NCBI RefSeq assembly: GCF_910594005.1
Contig: NW_025316728.1
Coordinates: 330,765 to 394,764, forward strand
Length of the DNA stretch: 64,000 bases
Direction: 5' to 3'
Source: Cervus elaphus
Taxonomy: Eukaryota > Chordata > Mammalia > Artiodactyla > Cervidae
The stretch's first letter is position 1. Every line of letters starts with the position of its first letter. This document shows positions 48,816 to 61,088 of this stretch, piece after piece. The position numbers were made by a program, and so were the translations under genes. Below the pieces are notes generated by a model, which was given only the letters and a program-made list of their open reading frames with translations, was not told the DNA's origin and did not search any database.

Positions 48816-51800
48816 GCTCCTGGTCTTTTTTTTTTTTTTTTTTTTTTTGCTCCTCGCATTTTTCACACCTTTTCATGCTAATGGTCTTTCTTTTTTTTTT
48901 TTTGCTCCTCGCATTTTTCACACCTTTTCAGGCTCCTGGTCTTTCTTTTTTTTTTTTTTTTTCTCCTCGCATTTTTCACAGCTTTTCATGCTCCTGATCT
49001 TTCTTTCTTTCTTGTTTTTTTTTTTTTTTGCTCCTCGCATTTTTCACACCTTTTCATGCTCCTGGTCTTTTTTTTTTTTTTTTTGCTCCTCGAATTTTTC
49101 ACACCTTTTCATGCTCCTCGCATTTTTCACACCTCTTCATGCTCCTCACATTTTTCACAACTTTTCATGCTCCTCGCATTTTTCACACCTTTTCATGCTC
49201 CTTGCATTTTTCACACCTTTTCATGCTCCTGGTCTTTCTTTTTTTTTTTTTGCTCCTCGAATTTTTCACACCTTTTCTTGCTCCTCGCATTTTTCACATC
49301 TCTTCATGCTCCTCGCATTTTTCACAACTTTTCATGCTCGTCGCATTTTTCACACCTTTTCATGCTCCTGGTCTTTCTTTTTTTTTTTTTTTTTGCTCCC
49401 CACATTTTTCACACCTTTTCGTGATCCTGGTCTTTCTTTTTTTTTTTTTGCTCCTCGCATTTTTCACACCTTTTCATGCTCCTGGTCTTTTTTTTTCTTT
49501 TGCTCCTCGAATTTTTCACACCTTTTCATGCTCCTGGTCTTTCTTTCTTTCTTTTTTTTTTTTTTTTCTCCTCGCATTTTTCACACCTTTTCATGCTCCT
49601 GGTCTTTCTTTTTTTTTTTTTGCTCCTCGAATTTTTCACACCTTTTCATGCTAATGGTCTTTCTTTTTTTTTTTTTTTTTTTTGCTCCTCGCATTTTTCA
49701 CACCTTTTCATGCTCCTGGTCTTTTTTTTTTTTTTTTTTTTTGCTCCTCGCATTTTTCACACCTCTTCATGCTCCTCGCATTTTTCACAACTTTTCATGC
49801 TCGTCGCATTTTTCACACCTTTTCATGCTCCTGGTCTTTCTTTTTTTTTTTTTGCCCCTCGCATTTTTCACACCTTTTCATGCTCCTGGTCTTTTTTTTT
49901 TTTTTTTTGCTCCTCGCATTTTTCACACCTTTTCATGCTCCTCGCCTTTTTCACACCTTTTCATGCTCCTGGTCTTTCTTTTTTTTTTTTTGCTCCTCGC
50001 ATTTTTCACACCTTTTCATGCTCCTCGCATTTTTCACACCTCTTCATGCTCCTCACATTTTTCACAACTTTTCATGCTCCTCGCATTTTTCACACCTTTT
50101 CATGCTCCTTGCATTTTTCACACCTTTTCATGCTCCTGGTCTTTCTTTTTTTTTTTTTGCTCCTCGCATTTTTCACACCTTTTCATGCTCCTAGTCTATC
50201 TTTTTTTTTTTTTGCTCCTCGCATTTTTCACACCTTTTCATGTTCCTGGTCTTTTTTTTTTTTTTTTTTCCTCGCATTTTTCACACCTTTTCATGCTCCT
50301 GGTCTTTCTTTTTTTTTTTTTGCCCCTCGCATTTTTCACACCTTTTCATGCTCCTGGGCTTTTTTTTTTTTTTTTTTGCTCCTCGCATTTTTCACACCTT
50401 TTCATGCTCCTGGGCTTTTTTTTTTTTTTTTTGCTCCTCGAATTTTTCACACCTTTTCATGCTCCTCGCATTTTTCACACCTCTTCATGCTCCTCACATT
50501 TTTCACAACTTTTCATGCTCCTCGCATTTTTCACACCTTTTCATGCTCCTGGTCTTTCTTTTTTTTTTTTTGCTCCTCGCATTTTTCAAACCTTTTCATG
50601 TTCCTGGTCTTTTTTTTTTTTTTTTTTTTTTTGCTCCTCGCATTTTTCACACCTTTTCATGCTAATGGTCTTTCTTTTTTTTTTTTTGCTCCTCGCATTT
50701 TTCACACCTTTTCAGGCTCCTGGTCTTTCTTTTTTTTTTTTTTTTTTCTCCTCGCATTTTTCACAGCTTTTCATGCTCCTGATCTTTCTTTCTTTCTTGT
50801 TTTTTTTTTTTTTTGCTTCTCGCATTTTTCACACCTTTTCATGCTCCTGGTCTTTTTTTTTTTTTTTTTGCTCCTCGAATTTTTCACACCTTTTCATGCT
50901 CCTCGCATTTTTCACACCTCTTCATGCTCCTCACATTTTTCACAACTTTTCATGCTCCTCGCATTTTTCACACCTTTTCATGCTCCTTGCATTTTTCACA
51001 CCTTTTCATGCTCCTGGTCTTTCTTTTTTTTTTTTTGCTCCTCGAATTTTTCACACCTTTTCATGCTCCTCGCATTTTTCACATCTCTTCATGCTCCTTG
51101 CATTTTTCACAACTTTTCATGCTCGTCGCATTTTTCACACCTTTTCATGCTCCTGGTCTTTCTTTTTTTTTTTTTTTTTGCTCCCCACATTTTTCACACC
51201 TTTTCATGATCCTGGTCTTTCTTTTTTTTTTTTTGCTCCTCGCATTTTTCACACCTTTTCATGCTCCTGGTCTTTTTTTTTCTTTTGCTCCTCGAATTTT
51301 TCACACCTTTTCATGCTCCTGGTCTTTCTTTCTTTCTTTTTTTTTTTTTTTTCTCCTCGCATTTTTCACACCTTTTCATGCTCCTGGTCTTTCTTTTTTT
51401 TTTTTGCTCCTCGAATTTTTCACACCTTTTCATGCTAATGGTGTTTCTTTTTTTTTTTTTTTTTTTTGCTCCTCGCATTTTTCACACCTTTTCATGCTCC
51501 TGGTCTTTTTTTTTTTTTTTTTTTTGCTCCTCGCATTTTTCACACCTCTTCATGCTCCTCGCATTTTTCACAACTTTTCATGCTCGTCGCATTTTTCACA
51601 CCTTTTCATGCTCCTCGCCTTTTTCACACCTTTTCATGCTCCTGGTCTTTCTTTTTTTTTTTTTGCTCCTCGCATTTTTCACACCTTTTCATGCTCCTGG
51701 TCTTTTTTTTTTTTTTTTTGCTCCTCGAATTTTTCACACCTTTTCATGCTCCTCGCATTTTTCACACCTCTTCATGCTCCTCACATTTTTCACAACTTTT

Positions 51801-52339
51801 CATGCTCCTCGCATTTTTCACACCTTTTCATGCTCCTTGCATTTTTCACACCTTTTCATGCTCCTGGTCTTTCTTTTATTTTTTTTGCTCCTCGCATTTT
51901 TCACACCTTTTCATGCTCCTAGTCTATCTTTTTTTTTTTTTGCTCCTCGCATTTTTCACACCTTTTCATGTTCCTGGTCTTTTTTTTTTTTTTTTTCCTC
52001 GCATTTTTCACACCTTTTCATGCTCCTCGCATTTTTCACACCTTTTCATGCCCCTGGTCTTTCTTTCTTTCTTTTTTTTTTTTTTTTTGCTCCTCGCATT
52101 TTTCACACCTTTTCATGCTCCTGGTCTTTTTTTTTTTTTTTTTTGCTCCTCGAATTTTTCACACCTTTTCATGCTCCTCGCATTTTTCACACCTCTTCAT
52201 GCTCCTCACATTTTTCACAACTTTTCATGCTCCTCGCATTTTTCACACCTTTTCATGCTCCTTGCATTTTTCACACCTTTTCATGCTCCTGGTCTTTCTT
52301 TTTTTTTTTTTGCTCCTCACTTTTTTCACACCTTTTCTT
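48816..52339 (+). repeat. 3.53-kb tandem duplication, copy A
   Basis: It contains beta units starting at 48977 and 50762. Markers recur 3,527 bp to the right (3,529 for one): TCACAGC 48977/52503 and 50762/54289, CGTGATCC 49420/52947, CTAATGGTG 51437/54964 and CATGCCCCTGG 52047/55576. The left breakpoint follows an H unit ending TTTTCTT at 48,815. Confidence 0.9.
48977..50761 (+). repeat. Beta HOR type d, 1,785 bp
   Basis: The H unit after the GATC T unit reads GCTCCTCGC. It has CGTGATCC (49420), two GCCCC units, AGTCTATC (about 50,193) and two T units reading CTGGGC (about 50,356 and 50,413). It is shorter than type a because modules after AGTCTATC are reduced. Confidence 0.86.
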
Positions 52340-52502
52340 GCTCCTGGTCTTTTTTTTTTTTTTTTTTTTTTTTGCTCCTCGCATTTTTCACACCTTTTCA
52401 TGCTAATGGTCTTTCTTTTTTTTTTTTTTGCTCCTCGCATTTTTCACACCTTTTCAGGCTCCTGGTCTTTCTTTTTTTTTTTTTTTTTCTCCTCGCATTT
52501 TT
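50762..52502 (+). repeat. Beta HOR type e, 1,741 bp (shortest)
   Basis: It has CTAATGGTG (51437) but lacks the GCCCC H unit: CGTCGC passes directly to the CGCC unit (about 51,610). One T unit near 51,872 has an A in the run (CTTTTATT), and CATGCCCCTGG lies at 52047. Near 52,316 CACTTTTTT is followed by a unit ending TTTTCTT; the CAAA and CAAACC modules are missing. Confidence 0.86.
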
Positions 52503-55500
52503 CACAGCTTTTCATGCTCCTGATCTTTCTTTCTTTCTTGTTTTTTTTTTTTTTTTGCTCCTCGCATTTTTCACACCTTTTCATGCTCCTGGTCTTTTTT
52601 TTTTTTTTTTTGCTCCTCGAATTTTTCACACCTTTTCATGCTCCTCGCATTTTTCACACCTCTTCATGCTCCTCACATTTTTCACAACTTTTCATGCTCC
52701 TCGCATTTTTCACACCTTTTCATGCTCCTTGCATTTTTCACACCTTTTCATGCTCCTGGTCTTTCTTTTTTTTTTTTTGCTCCTCGAATTTTTCACACCT
52801 TTTCATGCTCCTCGCATTTTTCACATCTCTTCATGCTCCTCGCATTTTTCACAACTTTTCATGCTCGTCGCATTTTTCACACCTTTTCATGCTCCTGGTC
52901 TTTCTTTTTTTTTTTTTTTTTGCTCCCCACATTTTTCACACCTTTTCGTGATCCTGGTCTTTCTTTTTTTTTTTTTGCTCCTCGCATTTTTCACACCTTT
53001 TCATGCTCCTGGTCTTTTTTTTTCTTTTGCTCCTCGAATTTTTCACACCTTTTCATGCTCCTGGTCTTTCTTTCTTTCTTTTTTTTTTTTTTTTCTCCTC
53101 GCATTTTTCACACCTTTTCATGCTCCTGGTCTTTCTTTTTTTTTTTTTGCTCCTCGAATTTTTCACACCTTTTCATGCTAATGGTCTTTCTTTTTTTTTT
53201 TTTTTTTTTTGCTCCTCGCATTTTTCACACCTTTTCATGCTCCTGGTCTTTTTTTTTTTTTTTTTTTTTGCTCCTCGCATTTTTCACACCTCTTCATGCT
53301 CCTCGCATTTTTCACAACTTTTCATGCTCGTCGCATTTTTCACACCTTTTCATGCTCCTGGTCTTTCTTTTTTTTTTTTTGCCCCTCGCATTTTTCACAC
53401 CTTTTCATGCTCCTGGTCTTTTTTTTTTTTTTTTTGCTCCTCGCATTTTTCACACCTTTTCATGCTCCTCGCCTTTTTCACACCTTTTCATGCTCCTGGT
53501 CTTTCTTTTTTTTTTTTTGCTCCTCGAATTTTTCACACCTTTTCATGCTCCTCGCATTTTTCACACCTCTTCATGCTCCTCACATTTTTCACAACTTTTC
53601 ATGCTCCTCGCATTTTTCACACCTTTTCATGCTCCTTGCATTTTTCACACCTTTTCATGCTCCTGGTCTTTCTTTTTTTTTTTTTGCTCCTCGCATTTTT
53701 CACACCTTTTCATGCTCCTAGTCTATCTTTTTTTTTTTTTGCTCCTCGCATTTTTCACACCTTTTCATGTTCCTGGTCTTTTTTTTTTTTTTTTTTCCTC
53801 GCATTTTTCACACCTTTTCATGCTCCTGGTCTTTCTTTTTTTTTTTTTTGCCCCTCGCATTTTTCACACCTTTTCATGCTCCTGGTCTTTTTTTTTTTTT
53901 TTTTGCTCCTCGCATTTTTCACACCTTTTCATGCTCCTGGGCTTTTTTTTTTTTTTTTTGCTCCTCGAATTTTTCACACCTTTTCATGCTCCTCGCATTT
54001 TTCACACCTCTTCATGCTCCTCACATTTTTCACAACTTTTCATGCTCCTCGCATTTTTCACACCTTTTCATGCTCCTGGTCTTTCTTTTTTTTTTTTTGC
54101 TCCTCGCATTTTTCAAACCTTTTCATGTTCCTGGTCTTTTTTTTTTTTTTTTTTTTTTTGCTCCTCGCATTTTTCACACCTTTTCATGCTAATGGTCTTT
54201 CTTTTTTTTTTTTTGCTCCTCGCATTTTTCACACCTTTTCAGGCTCCTGGTCTTTCTTTTTTTTTTTTTTTTTTCTCCTCGCATTTTTCACAGCTTTTCA
54301 TGCTCCTGATCTTTCTTTCTTTCTTGTTTTTTTTTTTTTTTGCTTCTCGCATTTTTCACACCTTTTCATGCTCCTGGTCTTTTTTTTTTTTTTTTTGCTC
54401 CTCGAATTTTTCACACCTTTTCATGCTCCTCGCATTTTTCACACCTCTTCATGCTCCTCACATTTTTCACAACTTTTCATGCTCCTCGCATTTTTCACAC
54501 CTTTTCATGCTCCTTGCATTTTTCACACCTTTTCATGCTCCTGGTCTTTCTTTTTTTTTTTTTGCTCCTCGAATTTTTCACACCTTTTCATGCTCCTCGC
54601 ATTTTTCACATCTCTTCATGCTCCTTGCATTTTTCACAACTTTTCATGCTCGTCGCATTTTTCACACCTTTTCATGCTCCTGGTCTTTCTTTTTTTTTTT
54701 TTTTTTGCTCCCCACATTTTTCACACCTTTTCATGATCCTGGTCTTTCTTTTTTTTTTTTTGCTCCTCGCATTTTTCACACCTTTTCATGCTCCTGGTCT
54801 TTTTTTTTCTTTTGCTCCTCGAATTTTTCACACCTTTTCATGCTCCTGGTCTTTCTTTCTTTCTTTTTTTTTTTTTTTTCTCCTCGCATTTTTCACACCT
54901 TTTCATGCTCCTGGTCTTTCTTTTTTTTTTTTGCTCCTCGAATTTTTCACACCTTTTCATGCTAATGGTGTTTCTTTTTTTTTTTTTTTTTTTTTGCTCC
55001 TCGCATTTTTCACACCTTTTCATGCTCCTGGTCTTTTTTTTTTTTTTTTTTTTTGCTCCTCGCATTTTTCACACCTTTTCATGCTCCTCGCATTTTTCAC
55101 AACTTTTCATGCTCGTCGCATTTTTCACACCTTTTCATGCTCCTCGCATTTTTCACACCTTTTCATGCTCCTGGTCTTTCTTTTTTTTTTTTTGCTCCTC
55201 GCATTTTTCACACCTTTTCATGCTCCTGGTCTTTTTTTTTTTTTTTTTGCTCCTCGAATTTTTCACACCTTTTCATGCTCCTCGCATTTTTCACACCTCT
55301 TCATGCTCCTCACATTTTTCACAACTTTTCATGCTCCTCGCATTTTTCACACCTTTTCATGCTCCTTGCATTTTTTACACCTTTTCATGCTCCTGGTCTT
55401 TCTTTTTTTTTTTTTGCTCCTCGCATTTTTCACACCTTTTCATGCTCCTAGTCTATCTTTTTTTTTTTTTGCTCCTCGCATTTTTCACACCTTTTCATGT

Positions 55501-55867
55501 TCCTGGTCTTTTTTTTTTTTTTTTTCCTCGCATTTTTCACACCTTTTCATGCTCCTCGCATTTTTCACACCTTTTCATGCCCCTGGTCTTTCTTTCTTTC
55601 TTTTTTTTTTTTTTTTGCTCCTCGCATTTTTCACACCTTTTCATGCTCCTGGTCTTTTTTTTTTTTTTTTTTTGCTCCTCGAATTTTTCACACCTTTTCA
55701 TGCTCCTCGCATTTTTCACACCTCTTCATGCTCCTCACATTTTTCACAACTTTTCATGCTCCTCGCATTTTTCACACCTTTTCATGCTCCTTGCATTTTT
55801 CACACCTTTTCATGCTCCTGGTCTTTCTTTTTTTTTTTTGCTCCTCACATTTTTCACACCTTTTCAT
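52340..55867 (+). repeat. 3.53-kb tandem duplication, copy B
   Basis: It is 3,528 bp against 3,524 for copy A, a difference explained by T-run lengths and few unit changes. The breakpoint between copies falls at the T unit starting 52,340. After 55,867 the sequence follows the longer regular tail (GGTTTT, CAAA, CAAACC) that copy A lacks. Confidence 0.9.
52503..54288 (+). repeat. Beta HOR type d, 1,786 bp
   Basis: It matches 48977-50761, with CGTGATCC at 52947, two GCCCC units and CTGGGC near 53,938. It differs by having CGAA where copy A has CGCA near 53,519 and only one CTGGGC unit. Confidence 0.86.
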
Positions 55868-56255
55868 GCTCCTGGTCTTTTTTTTTTTTTTTTTTTTTTT
55901 TTGCTCCTCGCATTTTTCACACCTTTTCATGCTCCTGGTTTTTTTTTTTTTTTGCTCCTCAAATTTTTCACACCGTTTCATGCTCCTCGCATTTTTCACA
56001 ACTTTTCATGCTCGTCGCATTTTTCACACCTTTTCATGCTCCTGGTCTTTCTTTTTTTTTTTTTTGCTCCTCGCATTTTTCAAACCTTTTCATGTTCCTG
56101 GTCTTTTTTTTTTTTTTTTTTTTTTTGCTCCTCGCATTTTTCACACCTTTTCATGCTAATGGTCTTTCTTTTTTTTTTTTTGCTCCTCGCATTTTTCACA
56201 CCTTTTCAGGCTCCTGGTCTTTCTTTTTTTTTTTTTTTTTTCTCCTCGCATTTTT
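54289..56255 (+). repeat. Beta HOR type e with regular tail, 1,967 bp
   Basis: The first part matches 50762-52502 (CTAATGGTG 54964, no GCCCC unit, CATGCCCCTGG 55576). The right part has the regular CACA, GGTTTT, CAAA/CCGTTT, CAAACC and CTAATGG tail. One H unit reads GCATTTTTTACACC near 55,371. Confidence 0.86.
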
Positions 56256-59178
56256 CACAGCTTTTCATGCTCCTGATCTTTCTTTCTTTCTTTTTTTTTT
56301 TTTTTTTTGCTTCTCCCATTTTTCACACCTTTTCATGCTCCTGGTCTTTTTTTTTTTTTTTTTGCTCCTCGAATTTTTCACACCTTTTCATGCTCCTCGC
56401 ATTTTTCACACCTCTTCATGCTCCTCACATTTTTCACAACTTTTCATGCTCCTCGCATTTTTCACACCTTTTCATGCTCCTTGCATTTTTCACACCTTTT
56501 CATGCTCCTGGTCTTTCTTTTTTTTTTTTTGCTCCTCGAATTTTTCACACCTTTTCATGCTCCTCGCATTTTTCACATCTCTTCATGCTCCTTGCATTTT
56601 TCACAACTTTTCATGCTCGTCGCATTTTTCACACCTTTTCATGCTCCTGGTCTTTCTTTTTTTTTTTTTTTTTGCTCCCCACATTTTTCACACCTTTTCA
56701 TGATCCTGGTCTTTCTTTTTTTTTTTTTGCTCCTCGCATTTTTCACACCTTTTCATGCTCCTGGTCTTTTTTTTTCTTTTGCTCCTCGAATTTTTCACAC
56801 CTTTTCATGCTCCTGGTCTTTCTTTCTTTCTTTTTTTTTTTTTTTTCTCCTCGCATTTTTCACACCTTTTCATGCTCCTGGTCTTTCTTTTTTTTTTTTG
56901 CTCCTCGAATTTTTCACACCTTTTCATGCTAATGGTCTTTCTTTTTTTTTTTTTTTTTTTTTGCTCCTCGATTTTTCACACCTTTTCATGCTCCTGGTCT
57001 TTTTTTTTTTTTTTTTTTTGCTCCTCGCATTTTTCACACCTCTTCATGCTCCTCGCATTTTTCACAACTTTTCATGCTCGTCCCATTTTTCACACCTTTT
57101 CATGCTCCTGGTCTTTCTTTTTTTTTTTTTGCCCCTCGCATTTTTCACACCTTTTCATGCTCCTGGTCTTTTTTTTTTTTTTTTTTGCTCCTCGAATTTT
57201 TCACACCTTTTCATGCTCCTCGCCTTTTTCACACCTTTTCATGCTCCTGGTCTTTCTTTTTTTTTTTTTGCTCCTCGCATTTTTCACACCTTTTCATGCT
57301 CCTGGTCTTTTTTTTTTTTTTTTGCTCCTCGAATTTTTCACACCTTTTCATGCTCCTCGCATTTTTCACACCTCTTCATGCTCCTCACATTTTTCACAAC
57401 TTTTCATGCTCCTCGCATTTTTCACACCTTTTCATGCTCCTTGCATTTTTCACACCTTTTCATGCTCCTGGTCTTTCTTTTTTTTTTTTTGCTCCCCGCA
57501 TTTTTCACACCTTTTCATGCTCCTGGTCTTTTTTTTTTTTTTTTTTTGCTCCTCGAATTTTTCACACCTTTTCATGCTTCTGGTCTTTCTTTCTTTTTTT
57601 TTTTTTTTTTTTGCTCCTCGCATTTTTGACACCTTTTCATGTTCTTGGTCTTTTTTTTTTTTTTTTTTTTTGCTCCTCGCTTTTTTCACCCCTTTTCATG
57701 CTCCTGGTCTTTTTTTTTTTTTTTTTTTTGCTCCTCGCATTTTTCACACCTCTTCATGCTCCTCGCATTTTTCACAACTCTTCATGCTCGTCGCATTTTT
57801 CACACCTTTTCATGCTCCTGGTCTTTCTTTTTTTTTTTTGCTCCTCGCATTTTTCACACCTTTTCATGCTCCTGGTCTTTTTTTTTTTTTTTTTTGCTCG
57901 TCGAATTTTTCACACCTTTTCATGCTCCTCGCATTTTTCACACCTCTTCATGCTCCTCACATTTTTCACACGTTTTCATGCTCCTCGCATTTTTTCACAC
58001 CTTTTCATGCTCCTTGCATTTTTCACACCTTTTCATGCTCCTGGTCTTTCTTTTTTTTTTTTTGCTCCTCGAATTTTTCACACCTTTTCATGCTCTTCGC
58101 ATTTTTCACACCTCTTCATGCTCCCTCACATTTTTCACAACTTTTCATGCTCCTCGCATTTTTCACACCTTTTCATGCTCCTTGCATTTTTCACACCTTT
58201 TCATGCTCCTGGTCTTTTTTTTTTTTTTTTTGCTCCTCGAATTTTTCACACCTTTTCATGCTCCTCGCCTTTTTCACACCTTTTCATGCTCCTGGTCTTT
58301 CTTTTTTTTTTTTTGCTCCTCGCATTTTTCACACCTTTTCATGCTCCTGGTCTTTTTTTTTTTTTTTTTTGCCTCCTCGAATTTTTCACACCTTTTCATG
58401 CTCCTCGCATTTTTCACACCTCTTCATGCTCCTCACATTTTTCACAACTTTTCATGCTCCTCGCATTTTTCACACCTTTTCATGCTCCTTGCATTTTTCA
58501 CACCTTTTCATGCTCCTGGTCTTTCTTTTTTTTTTTTTGCTCCCCGCATTTTTCACACCTTTTCATGCTCCTGGTCTTTTTTTTTTTTTTTTTTTGCTCC
58601 TCGAATTTTTCACACCTTTTCATGCTCCTCGCATTTTTCACACCTCTTCATGCTCCTCACATTTTTCACAACTTTTCATGCTCCTCGCATTTTTCACACC
58701 TTTTCATGCTCCTTGCATTTTTCACACCTTTTCATGCTCCTGGTCTTTCTTTTTTTTTTTTTGCTCCTCACATTTTTCACACCTTTTCATGCTCCTGGTC
58801 TTTTTTTTTTTTTTTTTTTTTTTTTGCTCCTCGCATTTTTCACACCTTTTCATGCTCCTGGTTTTTTTTTTTTTTTTGCTCCTCAAATTTTTCACACCGT
58901 TTCATGCTCCTCGCATTTTTCACAACTTTTCATGCTCGTCGCATTTTTCACACCTTTTCATGCTCCTGGTCTTTCTTTTTTTTTTTTTGCTCCTCGCATT
59001 TTTCAAACCTTTTCATGTTCCTGGTCTTTTTTTTTTTTTTTTTTTTTTTGCTCCTCGCATTTTTCACACCTTTTCATGCTAATGGTCTTTCTTTTTTTTT
59101 TTTTGCTCCTCGCATTTTTCACACCTTTTCAGGCTCCTGGTCTTTCTTTTTTTTTTTTTTTTTTCTCCTCGCATTTTT
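56256..59178 (+). repeat. Beta HOR, 2,923 bp, with disordered middle
   Basis: The marker T unit has lost its G, and the next H unit reads GCTTCTCCC (about 56,309). An H unit near 56,963 is shortened (CTCGATTTTTC). From about 57,400 to 58,400 it contains the rare 460-bp module copy 2 and several H units with single-base indels: CACACGTTTTC about 57,968, six T about 57,990, GCTCCCTCAC about 58,121, and GCCTCCTCG about 58,371. GCTCCCCGC appears again near 58,538. Confidence 0.82.
57464..57923 (+). repeat. Rare 460-bp module, copy 2
   Basis: It has the same order as 47964-48423: GCTCCCCGC (about 57,491), GCTTCTGG (about 57,576), TTTTTGACACC (about 57,625), GTTCTTGG (about 57,640), CACAACTC and GCTCGTCGAA (57896). 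The length is also 460 bp, and the copies are 9,500 bp apart. An H unit reading CGCTTTTTTCACCCC (about 57,678) is private to this copy. Confidence 0.85.
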
Positions 59179-61088
59179 CACAGCTTTTCATGCTCCTGAT
59201 CTTTCTTTCTTTCTTGTTTTTTTTTTTTTTTGCTTCTCGCATTTTTCACACCTTTTCATGCTCCTGGTCTTTTTTTTTTTTTTTTGCTCCTCGAATTTTT
59301 CACACCTTTTCATGCTCCTCGCATTTTTCACACCTCTTCATGCTCCTCACATTTTTCACAACTTTTCATGCTCCTCGCATTTTTCACACCTTTTCATGCT
59401 CCTTGCATTTTTCACACCTTTTCATGCTCCTGTCTTTCTTTTTTTTTTTTTGCTCCTCGAATTTTCACACCTTTTCATGCTCCTCGCATTTTTCACATCT
59501 CTTCATGCTCCTTGCATTTTTCACAACTTTTCATGCTCGTCGCATTTTTCACACCTTTTCATGCTCCTGGTCTTTCTTTTTTTTTTTTTTTTGCTCCCCA
59601 CATTTTTCACACCTTTTCATGATCCTGGTCTTTCTTTTTTTTTTTTTTGCTCCTCGCATTTTTCACACCTTTTCATGCTCCTGGTCTTTTTTTTTCTTTT
59701 GCTCCTCGAATTTTTCACACCTTTTCATGCTCCTGGTCTTTCTTTCTTTCTTTTTTTTTTTTTTTTCTCCTCGCATTTTTCCCACCTTCTCCTGGTCTTT
59801 CTTTTTTTTTTTTGCTCCTCGCATTTTTCACACCTTTTCATGCTAATGGTGTTTCTTTTTTTTTTTTTTTTTTGCTCCTCGCATTTTTCACACCTTTTCA
59901 TGCTCCTGGTCTTTTTTTTTTTTTTTTTTTTGCTCCTCGCATTTTTCACACCTCTTCATGCTCCTCGCATTTTTCACAACTTTTCATGCTCCTCGCATTT
60001 TTCACACCTTTTCATGCTCCTGGTCTTTCTTTTTTTTTTTTTGCCCCTCGCATTTTTCACACCCTTTTCATGCTCCTGGTCTTTTTTTTTTTTTTTTTGC
60101 TCCTCGAATTATTCACACCTTTTCATGCTCCTCGCCTTTTTCACACCTTTTCATGCTCCTGGTCTTTCTTTTTTTTTTTTTGCTCCTCGCATTTTTCACA
60201 CCTTTTCATGCTCCTGGTCTTTTTTTTTTTTTTTTTGCTCCTCGAATTTTTCACACCTTTTCATGCTCCTCGCATTTTTCACACCTCTTCATGCTCCTCA
60301 CATTTTTCACAACTTTTCATGCTCCTCGCATTTTTCACACCTTTTCATGCTCCTTGCATTTTTCACACCTTTTCATGCTCCTGGTCTTTCTTTTTTTTTT
60401 TTTGCTCCTCGCATTTTTCACACCTTTTCATGCTCCTAGTCTATCTTTTTTTTTTTTTTGCTCCTCGCATTTTTCACACCTTTTCATGTTCCTGGTCTTT
60501 TTTTTTTTTTTTTTCCTCGCATTTTTCACACCTTTTCATGCTCCTGGTCTTTCTTTTTTTTTTTTTGCCCCTCGCATTTTTCACACCTTTTCATGCTCCT
60601 GGTCTTTTTTTTTTTTTTTTTGCTCCTCGAATTTTTCACACCTTTTCATGCTCCTCGCCTTTTTCACACCTTTTCATGCTCCTGGTCTTTCTTTTTTTTT
60701 TTTTGCTCCTCGCATTTTTCACACCTTTTCATGTTCCTGGTCTTTTTTTTTTTTTTTTTGCTCCTCGAATTTTTCACACCTTTTTCATGCTCCTCGCATT
60801 TTTCACACCTCTTCATGCTCCTCACATTTTTCACAACTTTTCATGCTCCTCGCATTTTTCACACCTTTTCATGCTCCTGGTCTTTCTTTTTTTTTTTTTG
60901 CTCCTCGCTTTTTTCAAACTTTTTCATGTTCCTGGTCTTTTTTTTTTTTTTTTTTTTTTGCTCCTCGCATTTTTCACACCCTTTTCATGCTAATGGTCTT
61001 TCTTTTTTTTTTTTGCTCCTCGCATTTTTCACACCTTTTCAGGCTCCTGGTCTTTCTTTTTTTTTTTTTTTTTTCTCCTCGCATTTTT
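59179..61088 (+). repeat. Beta HOR type a, 1,910 bp, indel-rich
   Basis: It has the type a markers CTAATGGTG (59845), two GCCCC units and CAAACTTTTTC (60916). Single-base and short changes include CCTGTC for CCTGGTC (about 59,430), CGAATTTTC (about 59,458), a shortened H/T junction CCCACCTTCTCC (about 59,780), CACCCTTTTC (about 60,060 and 60,978), AATTATTC (about 60,110) and a five-T CCTTTTTCAT (about 60,779). Confidence 0.85.

Larger units (their letters stand above)
46309..48976 (+). repeat. Beta HOR type c variant, 2,668 bp
   Basis: It has a beta head, GGTCCTC T unit (about 47,300) and AGTCTATC (about 47,573), then an alpha remnant (47742-47963) and the rare 460-bp module (47964-48423), then CACA, GGTTTT, CAAA and the common tail. 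It occupies the type c position but carries the rare module where copy 7 of alpha would be expected. Confidence 0.85.
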
